From assembly GCA_902702965.1 (NCBI GenBank), contig CACRXP010000427.1, positions 499,457 to 563,456 of the forward strand: a stretch of DNA of 64,000 nt, in the 5' to 3' direction. Within the stretch, counting starts at the first letter, position 1. Each line of letters begins with the position of its first letter. This document shows, in pieces, positions 12,701-24,700 of the stretch. The notes under the pieces are model-generated. The model made no database searches. It was given only the letters and a program-made list of their open reading frames with translations, and was not told where the DNA came from. The position numbers and the translations under genes were made by a program. This DNA comes from Spirometra erinaceieuropaei. Lineage: Eukaryota > Platyhelminthes > Cestoda > Diphyllobothriidea > Diphyllobothriidae.

Positions 12701-15700
12701 GAGCTGAGAAGTAGTCGGGCGAGAAACTGCGTGTCGCATCCAAGGTGACGATTCGTTGGCGATTACCCAGGATGTTTTTTCATGGTTTATAGGATCAGAA
12801 GACACTAGTAGCAAACGCATATCTGGCACCTAAACCAATCGCGTGCTTCAGTTGGCGGCACAGAAACGTCTTGAAGTGCGGTATTTTCACAGGTCCAGGG
12901 GCAAATACCGGGAAGGAACGGTTCGAGATGACTTCTCGCAGTACCCATCACGACTCCTGCTGCTCATGTTTTGAGGACTTCCCTTTTTGAAATACAATGG
13001 ATGGAGCTCTCGACAAGGCCGGTATAAAACCTGGGTCCGGGTACACTACTCCCCCTACTACCACTCATACCACCGCGACGTCTATCACAACTTCATCCCA
13101 GGACCTGTTTTGGAGGCTAAACTTGCACCTAGGCCCCAACCATGCGCAGAGATTGTCACCCACTCAACAAAAAGGAAAACAAACACAATGTTTGTTACTG
13201 ATAGTTCGGTAGTTTGAGTGCGATGTTAGTCTTCACACCGAAATAGACGTCCCTGAGATCAAAGGCGACGTCAAATGGCGGTCAGGATAATTAAGACAAC
13301 TTGTATGGTTCTGAAAACGAAGATGCGATCACTGGAACAAGAAATTTATTGGCCTGACGTTTCTGATTCTCACTCGAATCCATCATCAGAGACATTGGCA
13401 GATAAAGGTCTGTAGTCATAAAACAGTAACTATATCAGGGCGCGATATAGTGAACAAAGCGAATAAGAACCCGATGGAGAAAATTAAATTCGAGGTGGAT
13501 TGACTAGCAATTACTCACAATGACACCCTAACACGTGGCAGTCCGGCAAAAAGTGGGCGAATCATGACGGCCGACCACCAGAAAGAGGCAAAGGGGATCG
13601 ACTAATCAGAGGGCAGAAACAGGAAAAGTATTCGTATAAAGCAAAAAGGGGAACTCGGTACTCACATGGACGGAATGTTACATGGTTTGGGAGAAGCATA
13701 AAAAAGGCTGTCCGCTCTAGCTCAAAAACAAAATTCTTAATGGAAAGGATGAGCCCTCGCCTCAGGACCATTCCTCTAGATGTCATGTAGCCCAGAATCG
13801 TAGAAGAGGACCCTAGGGGTGCTCCCGTGGATTCTTGTGGTCCACGGTAAGAAACACAACTGGCAGGTAAAGTTTAGGGTGGGCGTCAGTCAAATGCGCA
13901 TTTCGCCTGCACATTGGCGGGGTGGGGTCTTAAACGGAGGGAGAGGGTGGCCATCTTTCTTCTGAATCAGCAGTGGCACCCAAGACAGCGTCCGAGCTCT
14001 TTGGTTTGGACAGTTGATGGTTTTTAATCTCCTGAGTGTGCACGGTAGTCTGAATTGTCATCAAATACCGTAGGCCGCGAATGTTAGGCACAGATGCCTA
14101 CTGTCGATCCAGTCACATGCGTAAGTCAAATGGTTCGGTGAGTCGCGTGCATCGTCAGCGAGGACTGTTTGCTTTGATAGTTCGACGAGGAACCCCTCTT
14201 GGTGGTTGCTGTCTTGTTAAATTCAGCGAAGCAAAGAAGACTTGAGATCCAGGGTTCAAAGTGCCGCAATTTTTGGCACAACTGGAGGACACCCGCCGGC
14301 TGATAAGAACAGCCGTGGCGCTGGGTGCTGGAATTTCAAACGCTGCAAAACTCGAAGCGAACGAGCAGTTCCTAATCGCGACGAAATTGATGTCAAGGGC
14401 TCTTTTGAATAGTTATTATGGGTACAGAACACTCTGGCATTCGCCAGAGATATGGGATTTGTCATCCACAGTGTCAAAGGGGTGATGTCATAGAAGTCGT
14501 CCGTTATATTTAGTCTTACAGAATTACCACTTAACAACAAGCGTCTATTTTGACGACTTTCCAACGGTAAAGTAAGGCGTCGTTGAGGCGCACTAAACGC
14601 GACAATGAGACAAACTGCAAGAAATGGCACGCGGCTGTCTACGAAGCATCCACAAGAGACGAGGAGGATGAGAGACGTCCACGTGTGCATCGACAGTCTC
14701 GGAAGACCTAAATTACGACTACGAAGACTGATTAAATCTGAGGATACTGGCGTTTAGTTCATGCGAAATTTCAGGCAGGATATGTAGACAGCAGGGGAAC
14801 GTTGCTGCCTGACCGAAGAACAGTCAGACAACAGGATCGTGGCTCAATGTCAGGGTGTCGGATTTGAAAACATCTGATGGCCAAAGAAACAGGGTTCGAT
14901 TGCCGGGTTGACCAAACCTAGGGTTGGGTATGGTTGGTTGATGACGATAAAGATGCTAGAAATGGCCATCACAGTCTCTGAGTGAGAAAGCAGCAACAGG
15001 GCTTCTGAGAGAGCGCGCGTCGATATGAGAGGAAAAGATGCCCGAAATGGGCAACAATAAGTGCGATTGAGTGGCGCCTGAACTTTTTAAGGAAACCCGC
15101 AGGCGGTATGTCGGCGTTGTTTTTCTCTCTTACCTACTCCCTCTCTCAGTCTCAATGGAGGAGCAGACTGGGTGGTTTGTTCTTTGCATACAAACTCCAA
15201 GACAGAGACAAAAATGGCGATTATCGGAAAACGACGGCGGTGCTGATGTACACCGAAAATGTTGAATTTGCAAAACATGCAAGCAGAAGGATGGCAGCAC
15301 AATTACAAGAGACCTGCTCGTGTCGCCGGAGTTTGGCAAACAGAAGAGCCCGCTCTTCGAAGCAGGCGTCATATGGCAGTTTTGGCAGAAGGCTGGTGGC
15401 TGAAAAGCATGCCTGAGGATGGACTAAGAAATGCAGAAGACGACGTCGAAGGCGAGCTATAGGACCGTTAGGGGGCTCCTCCTCGTCCACGCGTAATGCC
15501 AGTTTTGTGGGGTCGGGTTGCAGGGTCTGTATTTGACGTCTTAAGAGAAAACACCAGATATGCGTTATGTAAGCTTCACCTTGGCGGTATAAAGTGGGTG
15601 GTAGTCTAGCTAGCTAGCTGTAAACTTGGCTTCAGATTGCCATCAAGCAGCTACAAGCCTTCCATGACTTTAATGGCAGGTTGAGGTCGAATAGGACGTT

Positions 15701-18700
15701 GGAGACGTCTGCAACCGGCAGCGATAATATGAGATATCTGCCGAGTCCGGTTTTCAGCCAATGAGAGGCGAGGGGAAGAGATGCAGCCGTCAAAGCTCAG
15801 TTATCAGATTCACGTTACGTGGCTCACGCTACCAAACACCAAAAAACCGTTATCAAGAGAATTTGCTGCTAGTATATGAAGAAAGCACTATTTATGGGCC
15901 GAAAAGTCGATTAAGAACCTAATGGAAAGAGCAGAGAGCGACCCCAGAAATGAAAATGGGCGGGCGAAGGATAGTCCATCATATAATGCTACTAAGGCAT
16001 TTCAGTAACAAGGTATGTTTTATAGTCAATATGAACACCTACTTAATATGCTCTGAGAACGGTTTCCATCACGCTACGCCTAATTGCAATAGCCCAACAC
16101 ATCTGGACACAAAAAGGGAGCGGTCGAGGGCAAAAGTGGGCGGGGCTATCACTGGAACCTTGAGGAGAGGCATGGCCAAAGGGGTCGGACAAAGTGCGTC
16201 AAGCCTAGCACATGAATGAAAGTGATTCTTACATGAGAGCTCGGGCGTAACGATTGTGCAGTTCAGTGGGTTCCGGACTGGAAGGTAACGGATCGATTTC
16301 AGGCAAATCATCAGGATCAGGTTCCTGTTCAGATCTCATCGGCAAGTTCCGGCTCAACCGATGCTTTACAGATGAATGCGTCACTGGCCGCCTTGGACGA
16401 GGGAGTGGCCACAAACAAGTAAACAGGTTGGAATCGCAAACATTTTGCGAGTTCCCGTTGGAGGTCTGAAGGTAACAGAGATTGTCTGTAAGAAATAACG
16501 CAAGCTTCTGCAAACATTAGTGACAAAGGACGGGTTAAATGGGAGAATATTAAATGAAAAAAGGTTGCAAATAGAGTCACCTGACATCTAACTTGAGCTG
16601 GCAAACGCTAAGATACCAGAGGAATGGCCAACAGCCAATGAAGAGGTACGGAACTTTGAAAGTCCCCTTAAACTAGCTCTTTGTGCCCAGTGATAAGTGA
16701 TTTATGGAGTGCACACGAGTTACAGTTCCTGAAAAAAGTTTTCTCCCCATGTATCAGGGAGACAAGCTGTGTTTCGCTGGTAATGTCAGTGCATTTTAAA
16801 AACGGGAGTAGCGGAGAAACGAATGGGTCTGACTTTATGCCAGCCTCCAGCATCCGAGATTTCATAACAGCGGGTATAAATATGGACAACGGAAGGAGAG
16901 GAATGGAATGAGAAACCCAGGAACTTACTGGGAGGGAGGACCCGTTGGCTGGATTTACTATGTCATCAGAAAGAGCGGTGGACTGCGGAGTTTTAGGCGA
17001 GGTTCCGCTGCTGTTAAGGTTTGAGACCCTCAATGCCTCTTCCTCGCTCCCTTCAGTCTCCCCGTTCTCCTCCATTTCATCGTCCCAGTCGTGCGGCATG
17101 AAGATAATGCGCTCCAGGAAGGGGATTATCAGATGCGGAGCATGTTTGTCAAGGTGGCGAATGACTTGGTCTCGGTAGGCAAATCCGGCGAAAGATTTGC
17201 TGTCTAAACAATAAGATGCAGAAGTGAAGGCCAGGATATGAACCCCATTCGGGGGCTAGAACTCGTAGCAAGTGGGTGACGCGATCAGCCGGGAATACAA
17301 GCATAACCCATTGAATAGAAATCTTTATGGTTTAAGAGTTCGAAAGTCTACCTGTAAATCGGACATAAGAATCAGGAGGCAAAGGGAAATACCTCGGTTC
17401 TTAGGACACGCGAGAACTTGACTATATTCTAACTGCGCAAAATGAAACTACTTCTAGGCATGCGCACGCATAAGTCCAATCCAAAAGTGCACGTTCACGG
17501 CAATCACTCTATTCTAACCAGATGTCCGATATGCGGCGGTGGTCAGAAGACGCGTGAGGCCTGAAGACTGACGAATCATCAAAAGCATTTGAATCGTAAA
17601 GGTTGGCGTAAAAGCACACAAAAAATAAAACGATATCCGAAGCACGGTTGTCTGAGACTTGAGCCAGGTGGTGTCAATGTCGGTCAAGAAATTCTGGCAT
17701 GCTAGCACCAACCCTCTTCGCAGTAAGCAATTCACAATGTAATTTTGCAAACTGATGGACTACACATTAGCTATTCCAGCGTTCCCTTGGATATTTTTGG
17801 CGGTCACTCGCAGATGCCTGAAGTAACTGCAAAGCCGCAGCACTTTGGCGCATGCAGACACGTTTGGTTAGACCACACAATTTACTAAATCACATAAAAA
17901 GTAGGGAGTTTTAGAAAAGAGGCCTACCCGGAGCAGCTGAGAGCACTTTTCTCCGAAGTTCCCGTTCCCACGCAACAAATATGCTCATCCAGGATTTTGG
18001 ATGCGTATTCATGATCCAGTCACCAAATTGTGCAACTAGTTCGAAGTTGGTGGGGTCCAGATCCTTGAGATAGGCAACAACTAAGTCTGGTGTGTGTGCA
18101 TCATCAGATGTCGCCACTTTCTCAGCCTCGACGGTCCCCAGAGTAACCTTCGTGAGGACCCGTAGCGCTTGTTGGTGGAAGCCACGCGCCCGATACATTG
18201 TGACAAGGTCCTAGGAGGGGTCGCCCAAAGAAGTTAGCTAGCATAGTAAATAACCGCCAGGGGCTTTTGCACGTCAAAATTTGGATTAGAAAAAAACAGG
18301 AGGTTCCGAGGAAACGTGCCTTGACTGGCATTACTTTTTTCGTTATCCAACGTATCATACGTAATCAACAAGCATAGGGAGACACACATAAGGGAGGCTG
18401 ATGAATCCATTTCGGTTTGCTTGGTGCCATCAACGACACCCGCATTTCACTTTGTGGTCACGTCGGATCAGCAATTACCACATAACTCTGTCTCTGAATA
18501 CTCCCGATTGTACGTTTGTGGCTTAGTTGGTATAGCATCTGGCTAAAGAACCACCTAAGCTGGGGTTCAAATCGCACGCCTTCCCGGTCGGGGATTGGAG
18601 GTAGCTTCCATATATGGACAGTTCAGTCTTCCTCGTCTTTGGATGCATTGGTTCTCAGTTCTCGACTGTACGTAACTATTCCACCATCTGCGTGCGCAGA

Positions 18701-21700
18701 CTTGAACTGCAAGACAAGGTAACTGGTCCATATTCCGTCCTGCAATCAGGTGAGATATGTGAATGTAGTCGACACGCAATATTTCCTTTAATTGCTTCCA
18801 ATGTTCTCCTTTTATAATTTGTCGAGTTTCCCACCACACGGATGCATCTAGAGCCACGCGCTACCTTAGATTTCCGATAGACGTGCATAGTTAAATGCGG
18901 TCTATAAGGCGCGATGTGGTTTTCCTGCGCCGCACTTGTGGCACAAAATGTAAAAAAACTTTGCGAAGGAATGAGTTACGACGTCAACAACAAGATTCCT
19001 TAAGATGCAGAGGGATCGTAACTTTGCGTAACAGAAGTGAAACACTGGTTAACATATGTATTTAGGCCGCTAGGCAGAAGTGAGTTAAAACTGCTGGTCT
19101 ATGTATTCCTTCAGAAAAATCGGTAGTACTGAGGATTCCATAAACCGAAAGCCCGTTTTGGCCAGAATAAATCGACTCCAACCCAATTTTAAGAGGGTGA
19201 TGCCTGGAGGGAAAGCATATGGGATGGTCGTCAGACGTACCCCCACCTTTGCATCTGACCTATCCGAAACTTTGACGGCCAACAATTTTCTACTCCAGCC
19301 CAAGCAGTCAACTGTGTCTTGGGAGCGAGTGGATTGTTAGGATTCGACTTTCGAAACCTGCTCCTGGTCATGTGAGTACATCGATTTTCAATGGCTTCCT
19401 CGGAAAAATACAATCACTGTGAGGAAATGCCTCAGACGCATGAGACTTCACAGATGGAAATAAACGGTTTACTTAATTCCAATTGAGTAGATGTGAGCGT
19501 GTCAGTAAAAATGAATACCGTGTAACGATGATTGAGAGTGAGGACGCGTTCGGCCTCCTCGAGGTGGCAGTAGTTCTCCTGACGCAGAAGTGGACCAACA
19601 CGAGCGATATTGGTCACAAGATAGCATTTGAGGAGACATGTGTCGACCAACTGAAGGAGGCTGAGACGTGGGAGTCCGTGCAGCGACTCGTTCATCTGCG
19701 TTCGCGGAACAATTGGAGAGCAGAAGAACTGATGTAGAAGGACTTTGCTGCTGGCGTGCTGGGCCGTTGGATGAGTGCTGGGTGAGCCGGTGCTACTTGT
19801 AGATGCACGCAGCCTATTCCTCCACCGAACAAGGTAAGTTATCAGGGGTTCAAGCAGCATTTTCTTCTCGTCTTCGGTCAGAGGCTACATACAAAAAGGT
19901 CACTTGCATGAAAAGGATGCAAAGCGGGACAGATGAGTGTGTATAAGGGGAATGTAGATGGCTGCAAATATGACCCTACGGCCGGAGGCATGCCTACAGG
20001 TCACATGTCAAAAGTGCGCTTGTGTTATCCAGACAAATTTAAGCTACTGAGGCAGTCACCATTGATACAAGATGTGTCGAGCTAGGTGAAACCAGTCCCT
20101 ATCAATCTGACAAAGACGCTGTGGAAGGATCAGAAGAGCGTCTTAGCTACTTTTTATGGTGTACTCGCACTCGTCCCGGCCCAGCCGCCAAGATCTTCAA
20201 AATACCAATTATTACAGCACATAATACTTTGTCATCCTTAATCAATGCTCTTGATAACTCGGCCTACACTGTTGGAAATAAGATGCAGATTCGGGGCAAG
20301 TTTCGAATCGCCACCAACTGTCGGTCGCGTGCCAAATGACATCAATTCTTTGATAAAAGGAGTCGCAAGAGTTGCCGGTAATAACAGCGAAAGATGTAGA
20401 ATTGGATTTTTAGATACAACCGCATCTAGATTTTTATGTGCGTTAGTAAGAGACACCAATGTGCAAGGACACAAGTGAAAAATGTGTACACTACATACAC
20501 GTACGGGGCCTTTTTGAAGGACGTATTTCGGAAGTCGGAGGAGATGACAGAACTTACAACAGGCGTGGAAGGATACTTTAATTCTCCCGAAAAGTCCTCA
20601 GGAAGCATGCCGGGACAGAGACCGAGGACTTGAAAGGGGTCGGTGTTTAGTTGGCAGAAGAGGTTGAGAGCCTTTTCAAACTGGCGATCCCGGTCGAAAA
20701 GGTGAAATGCATAGAGGGCGGCTAATTCCTCGGTCTGGAGTGCAGGTTGGGCGGATAAATGCGTGAAGGTGGCCAACTTCAGGGCTATTTCAAACTCCTA
20801 GAGGAGGAGATATAAAAAGCTGTTTACTACTGCATCATGCTAGCAAACGGTAATCGTAGGAATTCACTGAATAATTCGCACGTAAACGCACTGAGAAGGA
20901 ACGCAGGTCCTCAATAGTAGTCCCCATACTTCTTAGACCCATGCGCTGAGTGCATACAACAAGAGGACATCCGCTCTAATCGTCATAAAAAATGCCTCAC
21001 CACTAAGCAGGTTGTTAACTTTAGTCAAGTGAAGTAGCGCATCGTCTCAATGTGCAATAGATAAGAGGGCAACCCATGCACTCAACAACTATGACGTGAA
21101 AGGTCTGACGGTTACATTCGACAAAAGTTCCGAAACGGGGAGGAATAACAGCACACAAACGACAATATCGGAGGTTCAAAATGTAGTAGGATACTTTACG
21201 GTTCGGGTGAGAAACAATAATCTGGGATCAACTGGTCGATAGTCTCACGACGACAATGACACCAAGTTGAGCATAACCTGATCGGTGAGTGCCTATCTGC
21301 CACGAACGCCAAGTGATTATCGATTTTTTAAGTGCACTTGAGATGTTAACAGTGTTGGCACACTTGCTCTCCGCCTGTCTGACGACGAGCCGGGGAACCG
21401 TCATCGTCGGGGTGCCGTCGAAGTCGAATATGTGTCGTTGGAAAAAGAAGTTTATTGTGCAAATTTTCGACGACGGTTCAACGGGTCGTCATCAGACAGA
21501 CGGAGAGCAAGTGTGCCAACACAGTTAACATCTCAAGCGCACTTAAAAAATCGATAATCGCTTGGCGTTCGTGACAGATAGGCGCTCACCGATCAGGTTA
21601 CGGAACGTGCTTGTTCCGTTGTGCCTTGGGGCTCATACGAGAACCCTCGCAGGCAGTCGCACAGCGAGTAGCGGTAGAAGTTAAAAGACATGGTACCGAC

Positions 21701-24700
21701 AAAGACAAGGGAGACCGGAATGGCCATTTCGGGCCTATTAGCCGTCATCAGCCAGTCATACCCGACCCCAAGTGAGGAACATCTGAAGCTCGAACTCGCG
21801 ACCTGTTATTTAGAAGTCTAACGCCTATAACCACTGAGCCACCACGGGCTCGTTGTCCTGTCGGTTTTGATCTGGAATATACAATGGTAGAGGGGCGCTC
21901 ACCGATCGTTCTTACGGAAGTCACTCGTTCCGTTGTGCTTTACGAGCTCTCTCTCGAGCCCAACCAGCAGCCGCACAGCGGCGCAAGATATAGGCAGAAT
22001 TTTATTACCGACAAAGACAAGGGAGACTGGAATGGCCATTTCTGGCCCGTAAGACACAACGGAACGAGTGAGTTCCGTAAAAACGATCGGTGAGAGCCCC
22101 TCTACCATTGTATATTCCTGATCGAAACCGACAGGACAACGAGCCCTGACTCAGTGGTTAGAGGCGTTGGACTTCTAGCTAGCAGGTCGCGAGTTCGAGT
22201 CCCAGGTGTTCCACACTTCGGGGTTTCGTATGACAGGCTGACGACGACTAATAAGCCGGAAATGGCTATTTCAGTCATCCTTGTCCTTGCTCGCCTGCTG
22301 TCATCGGTCACGATAATAAACAAATGACTTCTGTGATAATGTCTTCCCAGGTCTATCCACTGAGCCAGAAATGTGCCTGCGATTAAACTGATTTGGCGAG
22401 GGAAGCTTACCTAGAATCTCTATCAGTCGTACTTCTGCACAAATGAGCGTAACATGGAAGGTTAATCACGGACATCATTGAAGTCATCACGTCGTTAGTA
22501 GTGCCGAGAACTGAAATGTCATGTGGTGGAACTTTATTTTTGACGTTGCACACTCAGGCGAATCTATTATCAGGGGTTCCTTGCGGTTGAGAACATTCTA
22601 TGCCGTTCCCATTTCGTTAACCACGGCTTTTGGCTGGAGTAGACCAAATTAAGACTTATTCAACAGTTGATACAGCCCTCTGAGGAATAAACTTGGACGA
22701 TAAAAATGCGAATGACTCCCGGGACACGTACCGAACGGTAAATAAAAAGGACGTTACGAGGACAGATAGCAGTATTTACATGGGATATTAACCTCACTGG
22801 TGGCCAACACTCATCCAGCACGTCCAAACACTCAGCACCAAGCAGTTTTTTAGTCGATACAGGCAAACTAAGTTTTATTTTCATTCTAAACCTCCAGAAA
22901 GAATCAGACACACAAAGACGCCTTGGCCATAAATTAAGGCAATCTCGAACTTGAAGCCATCGGAGGCTGAATCAAATGAAACAAATCAATCGGACAGGAT
23001 GAGTAAGACCTTTTAAATCACCACAAAAAACATGTGACCTCGCTGGACATACTTCTCGACCTCTGGGTACCACTTAGTTACTTATAACCTCACTTCAACC
23101 TGGAAAACTGTAACAGGATTTGCTCGTGGGATTTGGGATGCCAGGGTGCTGAGGAAAAAGCCATCTCTCGGTCGGAGAGAATGGCAGACCCGGATATAAA
23201 ATCCGACTGGGTGGGCTGGATGGATGATACTAAGAACAGGAGATCTAAAAACCATGAAACGGCATATCATACGTTGTGATAAACCGACAGCTATTCGGAG
23301 AATGACGATTAAATCAATCAGCTGCTGAGCTAACTGTCACATCAGAGCTGCTAAACTCGACCTTGCCGCGGAAAGAACAACACTACATAACTTGTCTCCG
23401 TTATAATCAAGGTCGCGCCCAAAGTATACCTATTCACCAAGATGGCGGTTAACGACTTTGATGGGCTAACTGCAAGATTGCCCCCTGGCATAGAAACAGT
23501 CGGAAAGCGCAGTAACGGTACCTAGAGGTGCCTAAGATGTTTAAGCGCGCAAAATACCTTTAATTACCTTCTGCTGTACTAGGTATCGAATAAGATTGGG
23601 GCGGTTAGCTGCCAAGAGGAGCCAGACATCACTTCCGCCGGAGGTAGTTATCGGACTGCCACTGGGTGATGCAACACCAGACACGGAGGGCGAGGAGGCT
23701 GTAGAAGCTGCCGCAGTAGCATAAAGCCAGCCGTTGTTGTAACACATAGCTCGAACGCTGGGTATTTGCAGCGTCTGAGTTAGCTCGTAGGGATCCAAAC
23801 TCCAGATCTCAAGGACTTTTGTTAGACCCTACAGCAGGGGAAAAGTGAGGTTGAAGTAAATCTTGGATTAAAAGGTCACAAGAGCGTGCACCAAGCACCT
23901 AATTTAACTGTGACTACGTTGAAGGAAATACGACCGCGGACTACATAGTGCTTGCGACGAATGACAAGCTGTCAGCCAGCTAGGCTGTCCTGAAATGTCG
24001 CCAATTTGAAATCTCACTGCTAATCCTTTCTCCAACAGTATCTGCTAATGCAGTATTGTCGTCTACTCCCAGGAACTAACCGTTTTGTAAGGTCAGATGG
24101 GAATGAAGAGCAAAAGGAGTGTTTGGGCGAAAGATGGGTTAGCAACTATTTTCTACCAAATAAATATCAAAGGATGCAGATGACTGTCTAAAGTTCCTAT
24201 CAACATTTCATGCAACTGGTAGTTACTGATGAATAGGCCAGGAAAGGCAATAAACATCTTATCTGGGCTAGAGAACTCAGGACTGATAGTTGTTGTTCGA
24301 AAGGGAAGTAAGACCTACTTTTCATTGTCAAAGTCGGTCTATACTATATTACGAAACGACGTTCAATGTCTGCCAACACTGTTTTGCTTGAAAAGTGTTA
24401 CCAACACAGACGGATGCGCTGTAATGACCGCTTCCGGCTTTTAGACGCCATTAGCTAGTGACACGCCGATCTCAGACGGCAAGACTGGGGTCTGAATCCG
24501 AGCCGGTTGATGATCGGGTAGAGCTCACATTAAGGCACTACGAACTCACGTTGATTCGGCCAAGATCGGATTCAAAACTCGAGCGTGCAGCCAGGGGCTG
24601 TGATATGAAGGTAGAGATGGCAGAAACGTTCGTCCCACTATCTCCCCCATTGTCGTTAAGATTTTTAAACTATTGATTCCAAGTCCTCCACCGGTGATTG

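Noticed and set aside
24440..24515. tRNA-like sequence with GGGTCTGAATCCGAG
   Set aside because: A single B-box-like match without an A box.
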